Positions 1 to 12,218 of a stretch of 64,000 bases of DNA are shown here, piece after piece. The stretch spans positions 30,001-94,000 of the forward strand of contig JAQGDQ010000676.1 of NCBI GenBank assembly GCA_030141605.1. The letters run 5' to 3'. Source of the DNA: Tubiluchus corallicola. Its lineage: Eukaryota; Priapulida; Priapulimorpha; Priapulimorphida; Tubiluchidae. Both the position numbers and the translations under genes were made by a program. Below the pieces are notes generated by a model. The model worked only from the letters and a program-made list of their open reading frames with translations. It was not told the DNA's origin and made no database searches. Position 1 is the stretch's first letter, and every line of letters starts with the position of its first letter.

Positions 1-697
1 AGCTCGAGATGATAACGATGAAAATTAATATTTTCATTTCAGCTTTTGCTTTCTCTATTTATGCGCCATAAAGCAGCACTGGAAACTCAGGAGAAATTAT
101 AAAATTTACAGAGATCCGAATCAATTATGGAAACGCATATTCGTCGTCTACTGGTATGTGATTTGCTATAAGTTAACAATGCGTCGGCTCCTGATGATAA
201 TGATGACAAGTAATATTTTCATTTCAGCTTTTGCTATCTCTGTTCATATTCCACAAAGCAGCACTGGAAGCCATGGAGACTTCGTGAAATTTACAGGGAT
301 CAGAATCAATTATGGAAACGCATATTCGTAGTCCACGGGTATGTGATATGTTACTTTGTTTTCTCTGTTCATTCACCACAAAGCAGCACTGGAAACGATG
401 GAGAAGTTATGAAATTTACAGGGATCGGAATCAATTATGGAAATGTATATTCGTCGTCCACGGGTATGTGGTTTGTTACTTTGCATTCTCTGTTCAAACT
501 CAAGAGATATTGTAAAATTTACAAAGACAAACATAAATTATGGAAACGTATATTCGTCGTCCACGGGTATGTGGTTTGCTATAAGTTAACAATGCGTCCC
601 AACAAGAAAATAATATAATGTTTGCTTCTATCATCATAACATCTCAACATTATTAAAATGGTCTGTCTGACATTTCATTCCACACAACATTAACGTC
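1..697. repeat. Diverged direct-repeat block, first copy
   Basis: Imperfect units of roughly 100-190 bp share a core (ATTATGGAAACGCATATTCG) and 'CTCTGTTCAT...CACAAAGCAGCACTGGAA'. The block ends with a ~110-bp tail (about 587-697) that recurs almost identically at about 2678-2788. Short ORFs here are by-products of the repetition. I see no gene. Confidence 0.75.
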
Positions 698-741
698 CTA
701 GCAGGATTTATTGGAAAATCCCACAACAGTCACCTCCTCAT

Positions 742-930
742 ATGCATGTACGTAGGCATGTACGTATGTATGTATGTATGTACGTAAGTACGTACGTATG
801 TATGTACGTATGCAGGTACGTACGCATGTACGTACGTACATACGCATGCACGTATGTATGTATGTATGTATGTGTGTGTGTGTGTGTGCATGCGTGCATG
901 TATGCATTTATGGGTGTGTGTGTGTGTGCT
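742..930. repeat. Microsatellite (GTAC/TATG, then GT)n
   Basis: Tetranucleotide runs of GTAC/GTAT/TATG grade into a (GT)n tract. ORFs rich in His/Thr or Tyr/Val on either strand are artefacts of the simple sequence. Confidence 0.9.
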
Positions 931-1221
931 CACCCGAGTAATTTAAGCAATATATGTGCTTTATTGTTAATGCTGTTGTTAAACAAATGTTTATATAAAA
1001 AATCCAAGATGGCTGCACCCATGAAAAAATTTAAAACCTTCGCGGGACGCACTCCCAAGCATTTGGTTGCTACAAATACCTGGATTAGGTCTGCAAGCCA
1101 TTAGACCCATTGAAGGCGTGGCCTAATCGAAACTTGTCCAATCACATTCAGCGACAGCATTGCTTTTTATCCCAGGCTTATCGGCGAGCGAAATGCTGCC
1201 ATTCATTCAGCTTGGGTTCTC

Positions 1222-1885
1222 GCTGCCCAACTACAAGTGAATGTCTACATGCATCGCGTGGTTTGTTTGAGCCATTGTTTAATACGTACGGGTACAACTA
1301 CAAGTGAATGTCTATGTGCATTGCGTGGTTTGTTTGAGCCATTGTTTAATACGTACGGGTACAACTACAAGTGAATGTCTAAGTGCATCACGTGGTTTGT
1401 TTGAGCCATTGTTTAATACGTACGGGTACAACTACAAGTGAATGTCTAAGTGCATCGCATGGTTTGTTTGAGCCATTGTTTAATACGTACGGGTACAACT
1501 ACAAGTGAATGTCTACATGCATCGCGTGGTTTGTTTGAGCCATTGTTTAATACGTACGGGTACAACTACAAGTGAATGTCTACATGCATCGCGTGGTTTG
1601 TTTGAGCCATTGTTTAATACGTACGGGTACAGCTACAAGTGAATGTCTACATGCATCGCGTGGTTTGTTTGAGCCATTGTTTAATACGTACGGGTACAAC
1701 TACAAGTGAAAGTCTATGTGCATCGCGTGGTTTGTTTGAGCCATTGTTTAATACGTACGGGTACAGCTACACATGAATGTCTATGTGCATCACGTGGTTT
1801 GTTTGAGCCATTGTTTAATACGTACGGGTACAACTACAAGTGAAAGTCTATGTGCATCGCGTGGTTTGTTTGAGCCATTGTTTAA
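1222..1885. repeat. 67-bp tandem array, about 10 copies
   Basis: Head-to-tail units with 67-bp spacing (GGGTACAACTACAAG recurs at 1290, 1357 and so on), few substitutions between copies. Each unit carries TACGTACGGGTACAA and 'GTGGTTTGTTTGAGCCATTG'. No unique spacers, so not CRISPR-like. I see no exon at either edge. Confidence 0.9.
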
Positions 1886-2229
1886 GACTTACTGTAGTTG
1901 GCAGAGTTCTGTACAGCTGCTGCGAAGTGCTAGTCTACTAGATTATAGTTGATGTGGTGTTCAGTTCACCTGTTTTATGAATTACCATAGTGTTTAGACT
2001 TTTCATTTTGTTAATTTCAGTTTTTAGTGCATCAGTATTTTCATTGCTTTAGTATAGTTTTCCTGATCATAGGAGTTTAGTGTAGTGTTAATGTAGTAGT
2101 TGGACTTTCGTACGGCAGAAGTGCATGTGTGGTACGCACTGAATAGATTGTGGCTAATCCATGTTGTTGGTACCAAATTACCCTGGATAATGGAAAGGAC
2201 GGTGATAATTGTGGAAACATCTTTGACTG
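1886..2229. other. Unique AT-rich spacer
   Basis: Lies between the 67-bp array and the second repeat block. No exon, RNA gene or transposon end is recognisable. Confidence 0.4.
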
Positions 2230-2788
2230 TGATGACACAATAATATTGACCAGCTCGTGATGATAACAATGACAAGTAATATTTTCATTTCAGCTTTTCT
2301 TTCTCTGTTTATGCGCCAGAAAGCAACACTGGAAACAATGGAGAAATTGTGAAATTTACAGAGAGCCGAATCAATTATGGAAACGCATATTCGTCGTCCA
2401 CTGGTATGTGGTTTGTTACTTAGCTTTCTCTGTTCATTTGCCACAAAGCAGCAATGGAAGCACAGGAGAAATTGTAAAATTTACAGAGATCCTAATCAAT
2501 TATGGAAACGCATATTCGTCGTCCACAGGTATGTGGTTTGTTACTTAGCTTTCTCTGTTCATTTGCCACGAAGCAGCATTGGAAGCACAGGAGAAATTGT
2601 AAAATTTACAGAGATCCTAATCAATTATGGAAACGTATATTCGTCGTCCACGGGTATGTGGTTTGCTATAAGTTAACAATGCGTCCCAACAAGAAAATAA
2701 TATAATATTTGCTTCTATCATCATAACATCAAAACATTATTAAAATGGTCTGTCTGACATTTCATTCCACACAACATTAAGGTCCCAA
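2230..2788. repeat. Diverged direct-repeat block, second copy
   Basis: Second copy of the block at 1-697, same orientation. It holds three ~125-bp units with the ATTATGGAAACG core and the same ~110-bp tail. Content between the two copies (698-2229) is unrelated, which suggests a dispersed element or an old segmental duplication. Confidence 0.75.
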
Positions 2789-3358
2789 TTTTTCTAAATT
2801 AACAATTTTAATTAGCTAGGACGTAAAGGATAGCTTTAAAACAATATACAGCTTTGGTACAAGCGACAGACTGCATCATTGAAATTGAATTACATTACCT
2901 AATTGTAGTCTAGATCTGCGTCAATCACGATAAATACCAGATGTTACAACTCTCCCCATTTGGAATTCTTAATGGAGATTTTAGTGGTAACCTCCCTTTC
3001 TCCCGAGTCGCTACCTCAACCCAAAAAATAGTGTAAACGCGATCTGTACCAAACAACGTTAAAAAATTGGGGGAACACAGCAGGTAGCACGGGGGTGTGG
3101 GGCACCAGTGCACTTAATTAACTGCCCCAATGCAACGTGGTAGATTGAAGTCAATATTATTTATCTTTCGCTTTTGACTTATGAAGCCACTAAATTTAGG
3201 AACTTGCATTTATGAAGCCACTAAAGTTAGTAACCTGCACCATGCAAAGAAAAATCTGTCAAAATGTAGTACAGTCTTGGAGTAATAAGAGCAAAAATAG
3301 AAACGAATGAATGATTTACACTGTATGCCTCAGAGACACTTTCTGAAACTTTGTACAG
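2789..3358. other. Non-coding, upstream of Ig exon
   Basis: AT-rich. The last ~20 bases are a plausible pyrimidine tract and 3' splice site (TTTGTACAG) for the exon at 3359. Nothing else identified. Confidence 0.4.
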
Positions 3359-3513
3359 GGTGTCCCCTGACTGTTTCTACACAAACTTTATCAATGCCAG
3401 CATTCGTATGAATAACACCAGTTTTGCAGAAGATGAAGGCACGTACATGTGCAAGTATTTCAGACAACCAAACATTGAACAGGAATCCCAGAATGCAAAC
3501 ATGACTGTCATAG
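3359..3513 (+). CDS. Internal exon of an Ig V-set cell-surface protein
   Basis: A 155-nt exon bounded by TTGTACAG| and CATAG|GTATGTC. The frame enters on the third base of a codon and leaves after the first. It encodes the second half of an Ig V-like domain: the E-strand region SIRMNNTSF, the F-strand motif DEGTYMCKY with its cysteine, and a G-strand end NANMTVI. This pattern is typical of nectin/CD200-like surface proteins (family knowledge). The partner cysteine, other Ig domains, signal peptide and membrane segment are not in reach, so this is a partial gene. Oddity: the last 15 exon bases plus the donor form the first unit of a 37-bp tandem array. A degenerate gene fragment is possible, since no neighbouring exon was found. 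Confidence 0.7.
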
Positions 3514-3834
3514 GTATGTCATTAAACATATGCAAACATGACTGTCATAGGTATGTCATTAAACATATGCAAACCTAACTGTCATAGGTATGTCATTAAA
3601 CATATGCAAACCTAACTGTCATAGGTATGTCATTAAACATATGCAAAACCTAACTGTCATAGGTATGTCATTAAACATATGCAAACCTAACTGTCATAGG
3701 TATGTCATTAAACATATGCAAACCTAACTGTCATAGGTATGTCATTAAACATATGCAAACATGACTGTCATAGGTATGTCATTAAACATATGCAAACATG
3801 ACTGTCATAGGTATGTCATTAAACATATGCAAAC
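3499..3834 (+). repeat. 37-bp array anchored on the Ig-exon splice donor
   Basis: About nine head-to-tail 37-bp units (one of 38). Each contains the 3' end of the Ig exon, AACATGACTGTCATAG, followed by the donor GTATGTCA and about 14 intron bases. Unit 1 spans the real exon/intron border at 3513/3514. Donors recur near 3551, 3588, 3625 and onward. Later units vary at CATGACTG versus CCTAACTG. Confidence 0.9.
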
Positions 3835-4082
3835 TCGATAAGATATGGTATGATAAGAGTGCTCTTTCATACTTGTTCTAGAGAGAGACTTAAAAGTTCA
3901 TACTGCAGGTTGTTTTCTTGAAATGTACTTCACTTTTAAGACGTCCAGCAATAATTCAGAGCCGGAAGAGTAGGATTCGTAAAAATTGAATCTGACGACT
4001 TAGACGACAATGATGAAGTGATGGTTCAACAACACAGTCGACAAATATAATCGTTTAGTTTTGAACCGTTACAAAATGAAAG

Positions 4083-5045
4083 TGAAAAACATCATTTCCT
4101 ACGGTTTCACTGGTAGCTCAGCACCTTGTAATGCAAATAGATTAAAAGATAATACCTGTTTTTCTAATGTAAGGATAATACAGATAGATTAAAAGATAAT
4201 CCATTTTTTCTAATATAAGGATAATGCAGATAGATTAAAAGATAATCCATTTTTTCCGTTAAGTGCTGAATTTCAGTAATATACAGTGATTGAACAGTAT
4301 AAAAAAAGTAATATTACCAAAATTAAATGAAACTGACTCTGAATGCATGGTAATTATAAAAAAGCAACTTTAAAGTAAGAAAGAATCGAATATATTGATG
4401 AAATGATACAAATTGGAATTTTTTGACATGATATTCTTTTTCTTCATTGTAAATAAATTGCTTGATGAAATGATATGACTGTTCGTAAAATGTTATTGTG
4501 CAGAAATGTATATTGGAGTTTTTTGACTTGATATTCTTTTTCTCCATTGTAAATAAATTGCTTGATGAAATGATATGACTGTTCGTAAAATGTTATTGTG
4601 CAGAAATGTATATTGGAGTTTTTTGACTTGATATTCTTTTTCAATATGTTTGCTTAACCCTTGTAGGGTCACGATTCCCCGCCCCCCACACCATAATTGC
4701 TTATTGCTTGGATATTTTTCGTTGTGTATTGTAAATAAACAATTTTTGTATTTAAACAAATCAGATATTTTTATTCTGCTTGTATACTCCCATAAATGAT
4801 GTTTAAACTAAATGTATAATTGAAGGAAAAACGATGTATTAACGAGAACACACAACATTTTAACAACACATTTAATAACACACCACAAGCAGTTGCTGGG
4901 TCAGCTTTTCAACAACATTTTAACAACGCATTTAATAACACACCACAAGCAGTTACTGGGTCAGCTTTTCATAAGATCCATATTAAAAAACGAGCGATTA
5001 TTACACGTTTACGGCTAAAACATTTGATAATAAAAAAGTAAACAA
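4083..5045. repeat. Duplicated non-coding block, copy 1
   Basis: Matches 7225-8800 in the same orientation, starting at CATTTCCTACGGTTTCACTG. It contains about 2.5 units of a ~100-bp tandem repeat (4385-4650), then a segment with two 'CACACCACAAGCAGTT' sub-repeats. Small Lys/Tyr/Phe-rich ORFs on the minus strand come from the repeats. Not coding. Confidence 0.8.
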
Positions 5046-5836
5046 TGACAATGTATTGTATGTTGTGAAAATGGGTGGAGGTGGTACGTTTTGTTTGCTG
5101 TTTTCACGCTTGCTTTCTCGTCTGTTTAATTCTTTGCTTACTGACTTTTTGCTGTTTCGAAGTTTAATCCAGGTTGTGGCGTTGGCCAGTGCTGCTCGGT
5201 CACCTGTACCTGCTGCGCTTCCCATCCAGTTTGTGGCATTGGGCAGTGTTGATTAATCACCAAAACCAAAAGCTTTACATTCCCGCCACAGATGCCGCCT
5301 CGTGCACGAATTTGTAAGTAAGATTAACAAAAAAAGGCTAAGTCTGGTACACAATCCTTCTATGCTTTTATACTTTATCAAAACACTAAATATTCGATTG
5401 TGAAAGAATGTTTGTTAACTAAAGCCAGGTTTGTGGCATTTCAAACAGGTTTGGTTTCAATCTTTCTCTGACAGTAAATTAAACCAGTTTTAAATATCCA
5501 ATTGTGAGTGAGTGTGAACATAGTACCCTCGACCTGAGACCCTCAACTAGCAACAATGCGCGTTTATTCAAGTAGTGTTTTGATCTTCAATGTTGTTCTT
5601 TTGTCTTTTGCAGTATAACCTCTTCCACCGTACGAACAACTACCAGTAGTCCTACCGCAGCCGGCCGCCATTGTTGTCGTACATTTACAAATATAATTAA
5701 TTACATATTTACAATACATACATACATGAATATAATAACAATACAATACAATACAATATAATATAATACAGAAATGACATTTATTAACTTTAATAATTAT
5801 ACTTGAAAGTGCCAAACAATTATTTGTATGTAATTA
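5046..5836. other. Non-coding between duplicated blocks
   Basis: AT-rich with CAATA-type simple sequence near 5740. No gene or transposon end is supported. Confidence 0.4.
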
Positions 5837-7200
5837 ATCCTCCATCATAAACGTTGAAATTTCATTTAATTCAGTCAAGATACAAAAAGAGAAATCTCTT
5901 GCTTTTATTGTATTTCAAATATCCACGGCCGGAGATACTTTAGAAATTTGATCTTCAGTTAGTTTGCGTTCCTCTTTAAATATGTCTAATGGTTACGTTA
6001 ATTACGTTGTGCACTTAATATTTAATTGTAATTTCTTCATTTGGTTGCATTAGGCAGATGGACACAAAGCATTAATATCATCATAGAGCTAATAGAGCAA
6101 GTCCCTCTATATAAGCCTATAGTGCTAAATTATAGTCAATATTATGGTGCACCTAAATTGAATTTATATTGTGCTTCATAAGGTGATTATTGTGCTTTAG
6201 TGCATAGTGCTACTTGTAATAACTATGCTATTCATGTAAATGGTAATATGTAAGTAAACATTTATGATAGTTAACTAACACGATAGATTTGTGAAATTTG
6301 TAATGTGTGAATCATCTCAAGTTATAAATGAATAGAAAAATGTTACTTGAATGAAATAATGATGTATTTTATTATGGCCACATTTTAATCAAATCTTGTC
6401 TGCTTCTTGTTGTTGGTTTGTGCTCCTTTGAAATAGGAAGTACGAATGACTAAATGAAAATGATTAAATGGTCAAAGTAGTGAGACACAAACAATTAAAA
6501 AAATACATATCGAGGTTTACTTTAAAAATGGATAATCGCATAACCCTATGCTAACGACAATCATAAAAAGATTTCTGAGAGTTTCAGTCCTGTTAACCAG
6601 GTTAACCTACCATAGGTCTCTCCCCTGAGTTTTATTAACGTAAAAATCACATACTATAAAACAAATTTTCGATAAAAGTTAAGTAATAACTCACGTTTAC
6701 TAATAGCACAAGTTTGATAATACTGGACGCCCTTGGCTTTGAGTTATTAAAAAAAAGGCTTTATTCATATCTGTGACCTTGACCTTATATGTGGTTCAGT
6801 TAAAAGACGCCAACAAGGATCACTAGGTCCGAATGTGCTAAGGATTCCCTAACAGCATGCCAAATTTCGTGACTCAGATGAAACCATTACTGACTTCATT
6901 AAGGAAAAACTATTTTGATACATAAACTTTACTTAGTTGAAAACTTAAAGTTGATACTGATACAGTGGCGGCTCATGGTAGCGTAAAACAGCAGCACCCC
7001 CTATTTTCATTCAATATTATCTATAATATTCAATACAATAAGTCTTTTCTTCAGTTCTTCATTTATACTTGTGCAGAATCAAAGCACGCGAGGGTAGTAC
7101 TGTTTGCTTCACAGACTAGGGCAGTGCGCTCCAGCAACATGGTGTTTGGCTGCTGTGCACATGTCTGAGCCCAGGTAGAGAAAGTACTGTCGCTCACACA
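5837..7200. repeat. 1.35-kb duplicated segment, copy 1
   Basis: Nearly identical to 9935-11315 in the same orientation, with a third truncated copy at about 9285-9530. The right part begins with CAGTGGCGGCTCATGG at 6965 and is also related to 21640-22560. That suggests a mobile repeat ended by 'CAGTGGCGGCTC'. No conserved ORF. Confidence 0.85.
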
Positions 7201-7224
7201 GTTTGTTATCAGTCGTCACGTGAT

Positions 7225-8810
7225 AAAAAACATTATTTCCTACGGTTTCACTGGTAGCTCAGCACCTTGTAATGCAAATAGATTAAAGGATAATACTTGT
7301 TTTTCTAATGTAAGGATAATGCAGATAGATTAAAAGATAATCCATTTTTTCTAATATAAGGATAATGCAGATAGATTAAAAGATAATCCATTTTTTCTAA
7401 TATAAAGATCTTTTCGGAATACGGTGTACACTAAATCCGTTAAGTGCTGAATTTCAGTAATATACAGTGATTGAACAGTATAAAAAAAGTAATATTACCA
7501 AAATTAAATGAAACTGACTCTGAATGCATGGTAATTATAAAAAAGCAACTTTAAAGTAAGAAAGAATCGAATATATTGATGAAATGATACAAATTGGAAT
7601 TTTTTGACATGATATTCTTTTTCTTCATTGTAAATAAATTGCTTGATGAAATGATATGACTGTTCGTAAAATGTTATTGTGCAGAAATGTATATTGGAGT
7701 TTTTTGACTTGATATTCTTTTTCTCCAATGTAAATAAATTGCTTGATGAAATGATATGACTGTTCGTAAAATGTTATTGTGCAGAAATGTATATTGGAGT
7801 TTTTTGACTTGATATTCTTTTTCTCCATTGTAAATAAATTGCTTGATGAAATGATATGACTGTTCGTAAAATGTTATTGTGCAGAAATGTATATTGGAGT
7901 TTTTGACTTGATATTCTTTTTCTCCATTGTAAATAAATTGCTTGATGAAATGATATGACTGTTCGTAAAATGTTATTGTGCAGAAATGTATATTGGAGTT
8001 TTTTGACATGATATTCTTTTTCTTCATTGTAAATAAATTGCTTGATGAAATGATATGACTGTTCGTAAAATGTTATTGTGCAGAAATGTATATTGGAGTT
8101 TTTTGAATTGATATTCTTTTTCTCCATTGTAAATAAATTGCTTGATAAAATGATCACGTGACTGTTCTGAAGTAAAACGGAAAGTTGAAATCGGGCATTA
8201 CTCATATTGTTGATTGAATTTTTCCGTATCTATGCAGTAGAAAGCGCAAGTTAACGCTTACACTTCATATTTTTTGATTAAGCTGAAGCTTTTTTCATAT
8301 TCATTATGTATAAATTTGAGTGGTTTCTTGTAATTTGTGTAATATCTTTTTCATTTTTGTTATATACAGTCCATAAATTCTTTGTGCTGTAAATATCCTT
8401 TATTGTGTAAATATGCATTGGTATATCTGCCTACATAATTATTATTACTGTTAACATTCATATTTTATTTTCGATATTCTTCGAGTAGTAATTTTGAGTA
8501 GTAGCTTTCAATATTTTTTCAAATGCCAAATGTATTGTAAATAAACAATTTTTGTATTTAAACAAATCAGATATTTTTCTTCTGCTTGTATACTCCCATA
8601 AATGGTGTTTAAACTAAATGTATAATTACAGGACAAACGTCCTACTAACGAGAACACAACATTTTAACAACGCATTTAATAACACACCACAAGCAGTTAC
8701 TGGGTCAGCTTTTCATAAGATCCCTATTAAAAACGGGCGATTATTACACGTTTACGGCTGAAACATTTGAAGACCTAAGAGCGATAATAAAAAAGTAAAC
8801 GATGAAAGTG
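7225..8810. repeat. Duplicated non-coding block, copy 2, with ~100-bp array
   Basis: Second copy of 4083-5045. Here the internal ~100-bp unit (TAAATAAATTGCTTGATGAA core) is expanded to about six copies (7575-8160). The array-length difference shows local expansion after the duplication. Confidence 0.85.
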
Positions 8811-8984
8811 CCAAACAATTATTTGTATATAATTAATCCTCCATCATAAAAATTTCATTTAATTCAGTCAAGGTACAAAAAGAGAAATCTCTTGCTTTTA
8901 TTGTATTTAAAATATCCACAGCCGAAGAAAATTGTTATTTTGCTCGGACTGGGCTTTCTCATAAGATAGCAATTAATTATTATG

Positions 8985-9930
8985 TTAAGGTAAAGTCAAT
9001 GCTGTTTAAATTGCATTAAAAATCGAAGATGAGAAAGTACAAATCTTATCATGGGGCGTGCGGGGAATAACTTCTACAGAATGCTGTAGGCGCGTGTGTG
9101 ACGTGTGGCTTTGGGATTGGATAAAACCTGTTATGATGGCTACGTCATTCACCGTGTTTTGCTGCTATAGGTACGTAAACAGGAGACGCGCTAGGATCTC
9201 GCGTCATAATTGTAAACCCGGAGAGGTTTCATAACAACAAAACAACTGCGAGTTTTAGACTGCGAAGGGAAGAGAGAAGACATCATAAACGTTGAGATTT
9301 CATTGAATTCAGTCAAGGTACAAAAAAGAGAAATCTCTTGCTTTTATTGTATTTCAAATATTCACGGCCGGAGATACATTAGAAATTTGATCTTCAGTTA
9401 GTTTGCATTCCTCTTTAAATATGTCCGATGGTTACGTTAATTACCTTGTGCACTTAATATTTAATTGTAATTTCTTCATTTGGTTGCATTAGGCAGATGG
9501 ACACAAAGCATTAAAATCATCATGTAGTTAAACACATACACGTGACAGTCTTACATTTCCTGTGATTAGCAAAAAAAAAAGAATTGAAAACTGTCATTTT
9601 GCTCGGATAGGGCTTTCTCATAAGATAAGAATTAAATATTATGTTAAGGTAAAGTCTAATTTGCATTAAAAATCGAAGATGAGAAAGTACGAATCTTGTC
9701 ATGGGGCGTGCGGGGAATAACTTCTACAGAATGCTGTAGCCGCGTGTGTGACGTGTGGCTTTGGGATTGGATAAAAGCTGCTATGATGGCTACGTCAGTC
9801 ACCGTGTTTTGGTGCTACAGGCCCGTAAGCAGGAGACGCGCTAGGATCTCGCGTCATAATTGTAAACCCGGAGAGGTTTCATAACAACAAAACAAGATAC
9901 TGCGAGTTTTAGACTGCGAAGGGAAGAGAG
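8985..9930. repeat. Tandem ~640-bp duplication
   Basis: The segment with 'CATGGGGCGTGCGGGGAATA' occurs at about 9050 and 9699, with the same order of flanks ending in 'GAGGTTTCATAACAACAAAA'. It lies between the truncated and full copies of the 1.35-kb repeat. Confidence 0.75.
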
Positions 9931-9934
9931 AAGA

Positions 9935-11315
9935 CATCATGAACGTTGAAATTTCATTTAATTCAGTCAAGATACAAAAAGAGAAATCTCTTGCTTTTAT
10001 TGTATTTCAAATATTCACGGCCGGAGATACATTAGAAATTTGATCTTCAGTTAGTTTGCGTTCCTCTTTAAATATGTCCGATGGTTACGTTAATTACGTT
10101 GTGCACTTAATATTTAATTGTAATTTCTTCATTTGGTTGCATTAGGCAGATGGACACAAAGCATTAATATCATCATAGAGCTAATAGAGCAAGTCCCTCT
10201 ATATAGGCCTATAGTGCTAAATTATAGTTAATATTATGGTGCACCTAAATTGAATTTATATTGTGCTTATAAGGTGATTATTGTGCTTTAGTGCATAGTG
10301 CTACTTGTAATAACTATGCTATTCATGTAAATGGTAATATGTAAGTAAACATTTATGATAGTTAACTAACACGATAGATTTGTGAAATTTGTAATGTGTG
10401 AATCATCTCAAGTTATAAATGAATAGAAAAATGTTACTTGAATGAAATAATGATGTATTTTATTATGGCCACATTTTAATCAAATCTTGTCTGCTTCTTG
10501 TTGTTGGTTTGTGCTCCTTTGAAATAGGAAGTACGAATGACTAAATGAAAATGATTAAATGTTCAAAGTAGTGAGACACAAACAATTAAAGAAATACATA
10601 TCGAGGTTTACTTTAAAAATGGATAATCGCATAACCCTATGCTAACGACAATCATAAAAAGATTTCTGAGAGTTTCAGTCCTGTTAACCAGGTTAACCTA
10701 CCATAGGTCTCTCCCCTGAGTTTTATTAACGTAAAAATCACATACTATAAAACAAATTTTCGATAAAAGTTAAGTAATAACTCACGTTTACTAATAGCAC
10801 AAGTTTGATAATACTGGACGCCCTTGGCTTTGAGTTATTAAAAAAAGCTTTATTCATATCTGTGACCTTGACCTTATCTGTGGTTCAGTTAAAAGACGCC
10901 AACAAGGATCACTAGGTCCGATAGTGCTAAGGATTCCCTAACAGCATGCCAAATTTCGTGACTCAGATGAAACCATTACTGACTTCATTAAGGAAAAACT
11001 ATTTTGATACATAAACTTTACTTAGTTGAAAACTTAAAGTTGATACTGATACAGTGGCGGCTCACGGTAGCGTAAAACAGCAGCACCCCCTATTTTCATT
11101 CAATATTATCTATAATATTCAATACAATAAGTCTTTTCTTCAGTTCTTCATTTATACTTGTGCAGAATCAAAGCACACGAGGGTAGTACTGTTTGCTTCA
11201 CAGACTAGGGCAGTGCGCTCCAGCAACATGGTGTTTGGCTGCTGTGCACATGTCTGAGCCCAGGTAGAGAAAGTACTGTCGCTCACACAGTTTGTTATCA
11301 GTCGTCACGTGCTTA
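9935..11315. repeat. 1.35-kb duplicated segment, copy 2
   Basis: Copy 2 of 5837-7200. It differs by few substitutions (for example ATGTCTAATGG versus ATGTCCGATGG) and short indels. Downstream of 11310 it continues with 'CACGTGCTTACAGTG', sequence also present near 22430, so this copy extends further than copy 1. Confidence 0.85.
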
Positions 11316-11456
11316 CAGTGAATGAATCAAGCTTAAACTGCGACAATTTAGGCTCTTAGTAAGCAAAAAATATTTTTTGTTTAGGATTTTATGAAATTTA
11401 TGTATAAATTTTTCAATGTTTGTTTGTTTAAAATTACAATCACGACATGAAAATTA

Positions 11457-11914
11457 CTGTATTTTCCCGTGTATAAGAGACCCTTTTTTGCTCAGAATTT
11501 TCACTTGGGAGTAAGTCTTTTCAATAAGATGCATAAATTGTGACACTAATGATTTTAAAGAAATAAGTGCTCTACAACTGTTTTATTTCGAATAATTATA
11601 GTTTCCTTTCAATAAATCTTCTCCATGGCTAAATTCTAATGATAAAATTAATGTACCGGGTAAGTTATTATTTTTTTAAATGTCAAAAGAGGACAATGCC
11701 ATTTTTGAGCAGAGTGACTCCTCTGATGATGAACTGGCTGGAATTGCTGAAGGTCTGACTCCAGTTGATATTTTTGATGAGAGTGATGAGGAATTTAATG
11801 ATTTCTATGATGAATAAAGTTACTCATTACCAAAAAACTTTTTTCCAGAATTTTTGCCTAAAAATTGAAGGGGTCTCTTATACACAAGGGTCTCTTATAC
11901 ATGGGAAAATACGG
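11457..11914. mobile_element. TA-flanked MITE-like element (pogo/Tc1-type)
   Basis: Terminal inverted repeats of about 27 bp: the left end reads CTGTATTTTCCCGTGTATAA and the right end is its complement ending GGGAAAATACGG. TA lies at 11455-11456 and 11915-11916. The right TIR core GGGTCTCTTATACA occurs twice in tandem. The interior holds a short acidic ORF. Confidence 0.75.
11680..11817 (+). pseudogene. Residual acidic tail of a pogo/Tigger-like transposase (tentative)
   Basis: A 45-codon ORF inside the TA-flanked element, with Asp/Glu-rich composition (QSDSSDDELAG, DESDEEFNDFYDE). Tigger/CENP-B-type transposases often end in such acidic stretches (family knowledge), so I infer a C-terminal relic left in a non-autonomous element. 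No catalytic residues are present. A chance ORF is possible. Confidence 0.4.
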
Positions 11915-12086
11915 TACATATGTCTCTTTTATTTTACACAGTATTAAAACAAGGGCTAAACATTTTCTGAAAGAGGAGCACCTCTCTAATTTTTGCTATG
12001 AGTCACCATTGTACTATAGGCTAACATGCTAAAAAGCGCACTTACACTAGCATACTGCAGGTGGATTTACAAGGAAGACTTATTCA

Positions 12087-12210
12087 CAGGGCACTTTATT
12101 TATGACTTTTCTTGCAAAATAGTCATAAATAGTCATAAATAAAATCTGAAATTAGTATTAAATAAGCTATTTATGCAATTTATGACTAAAGTCATAAATA
12201 AAGTGCCCTG
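12087..12210. mobile_element. 124-bp hAT MITE with perfect 8-bp TSD
   Basis: Ends CAGGGCACTTTATTTATGAC and its complement GTCATAAATAAAGTGCCCTG. It is flanked on both sides by the identical octamer CTTATTCA (12079-12086 and 12211-12218). The interior repeats AGTCATAAATA. An 8-bp duplication is the hAT signature. Confidence 0.9.
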
Positions 12211-12218
12211 CTTATTCA

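Noticed and set aside
1222-1885. 67-bp array as a splice-donor array
   Set aside because: No exon or donor found at either edge, so not grouped with the donor-anchored arrays.
7625-8205. Lys/Tyr-rich repeat ORFs on the minus strand
   Set aside because: Frames of the ~100-bp non-coding tandem repeat.
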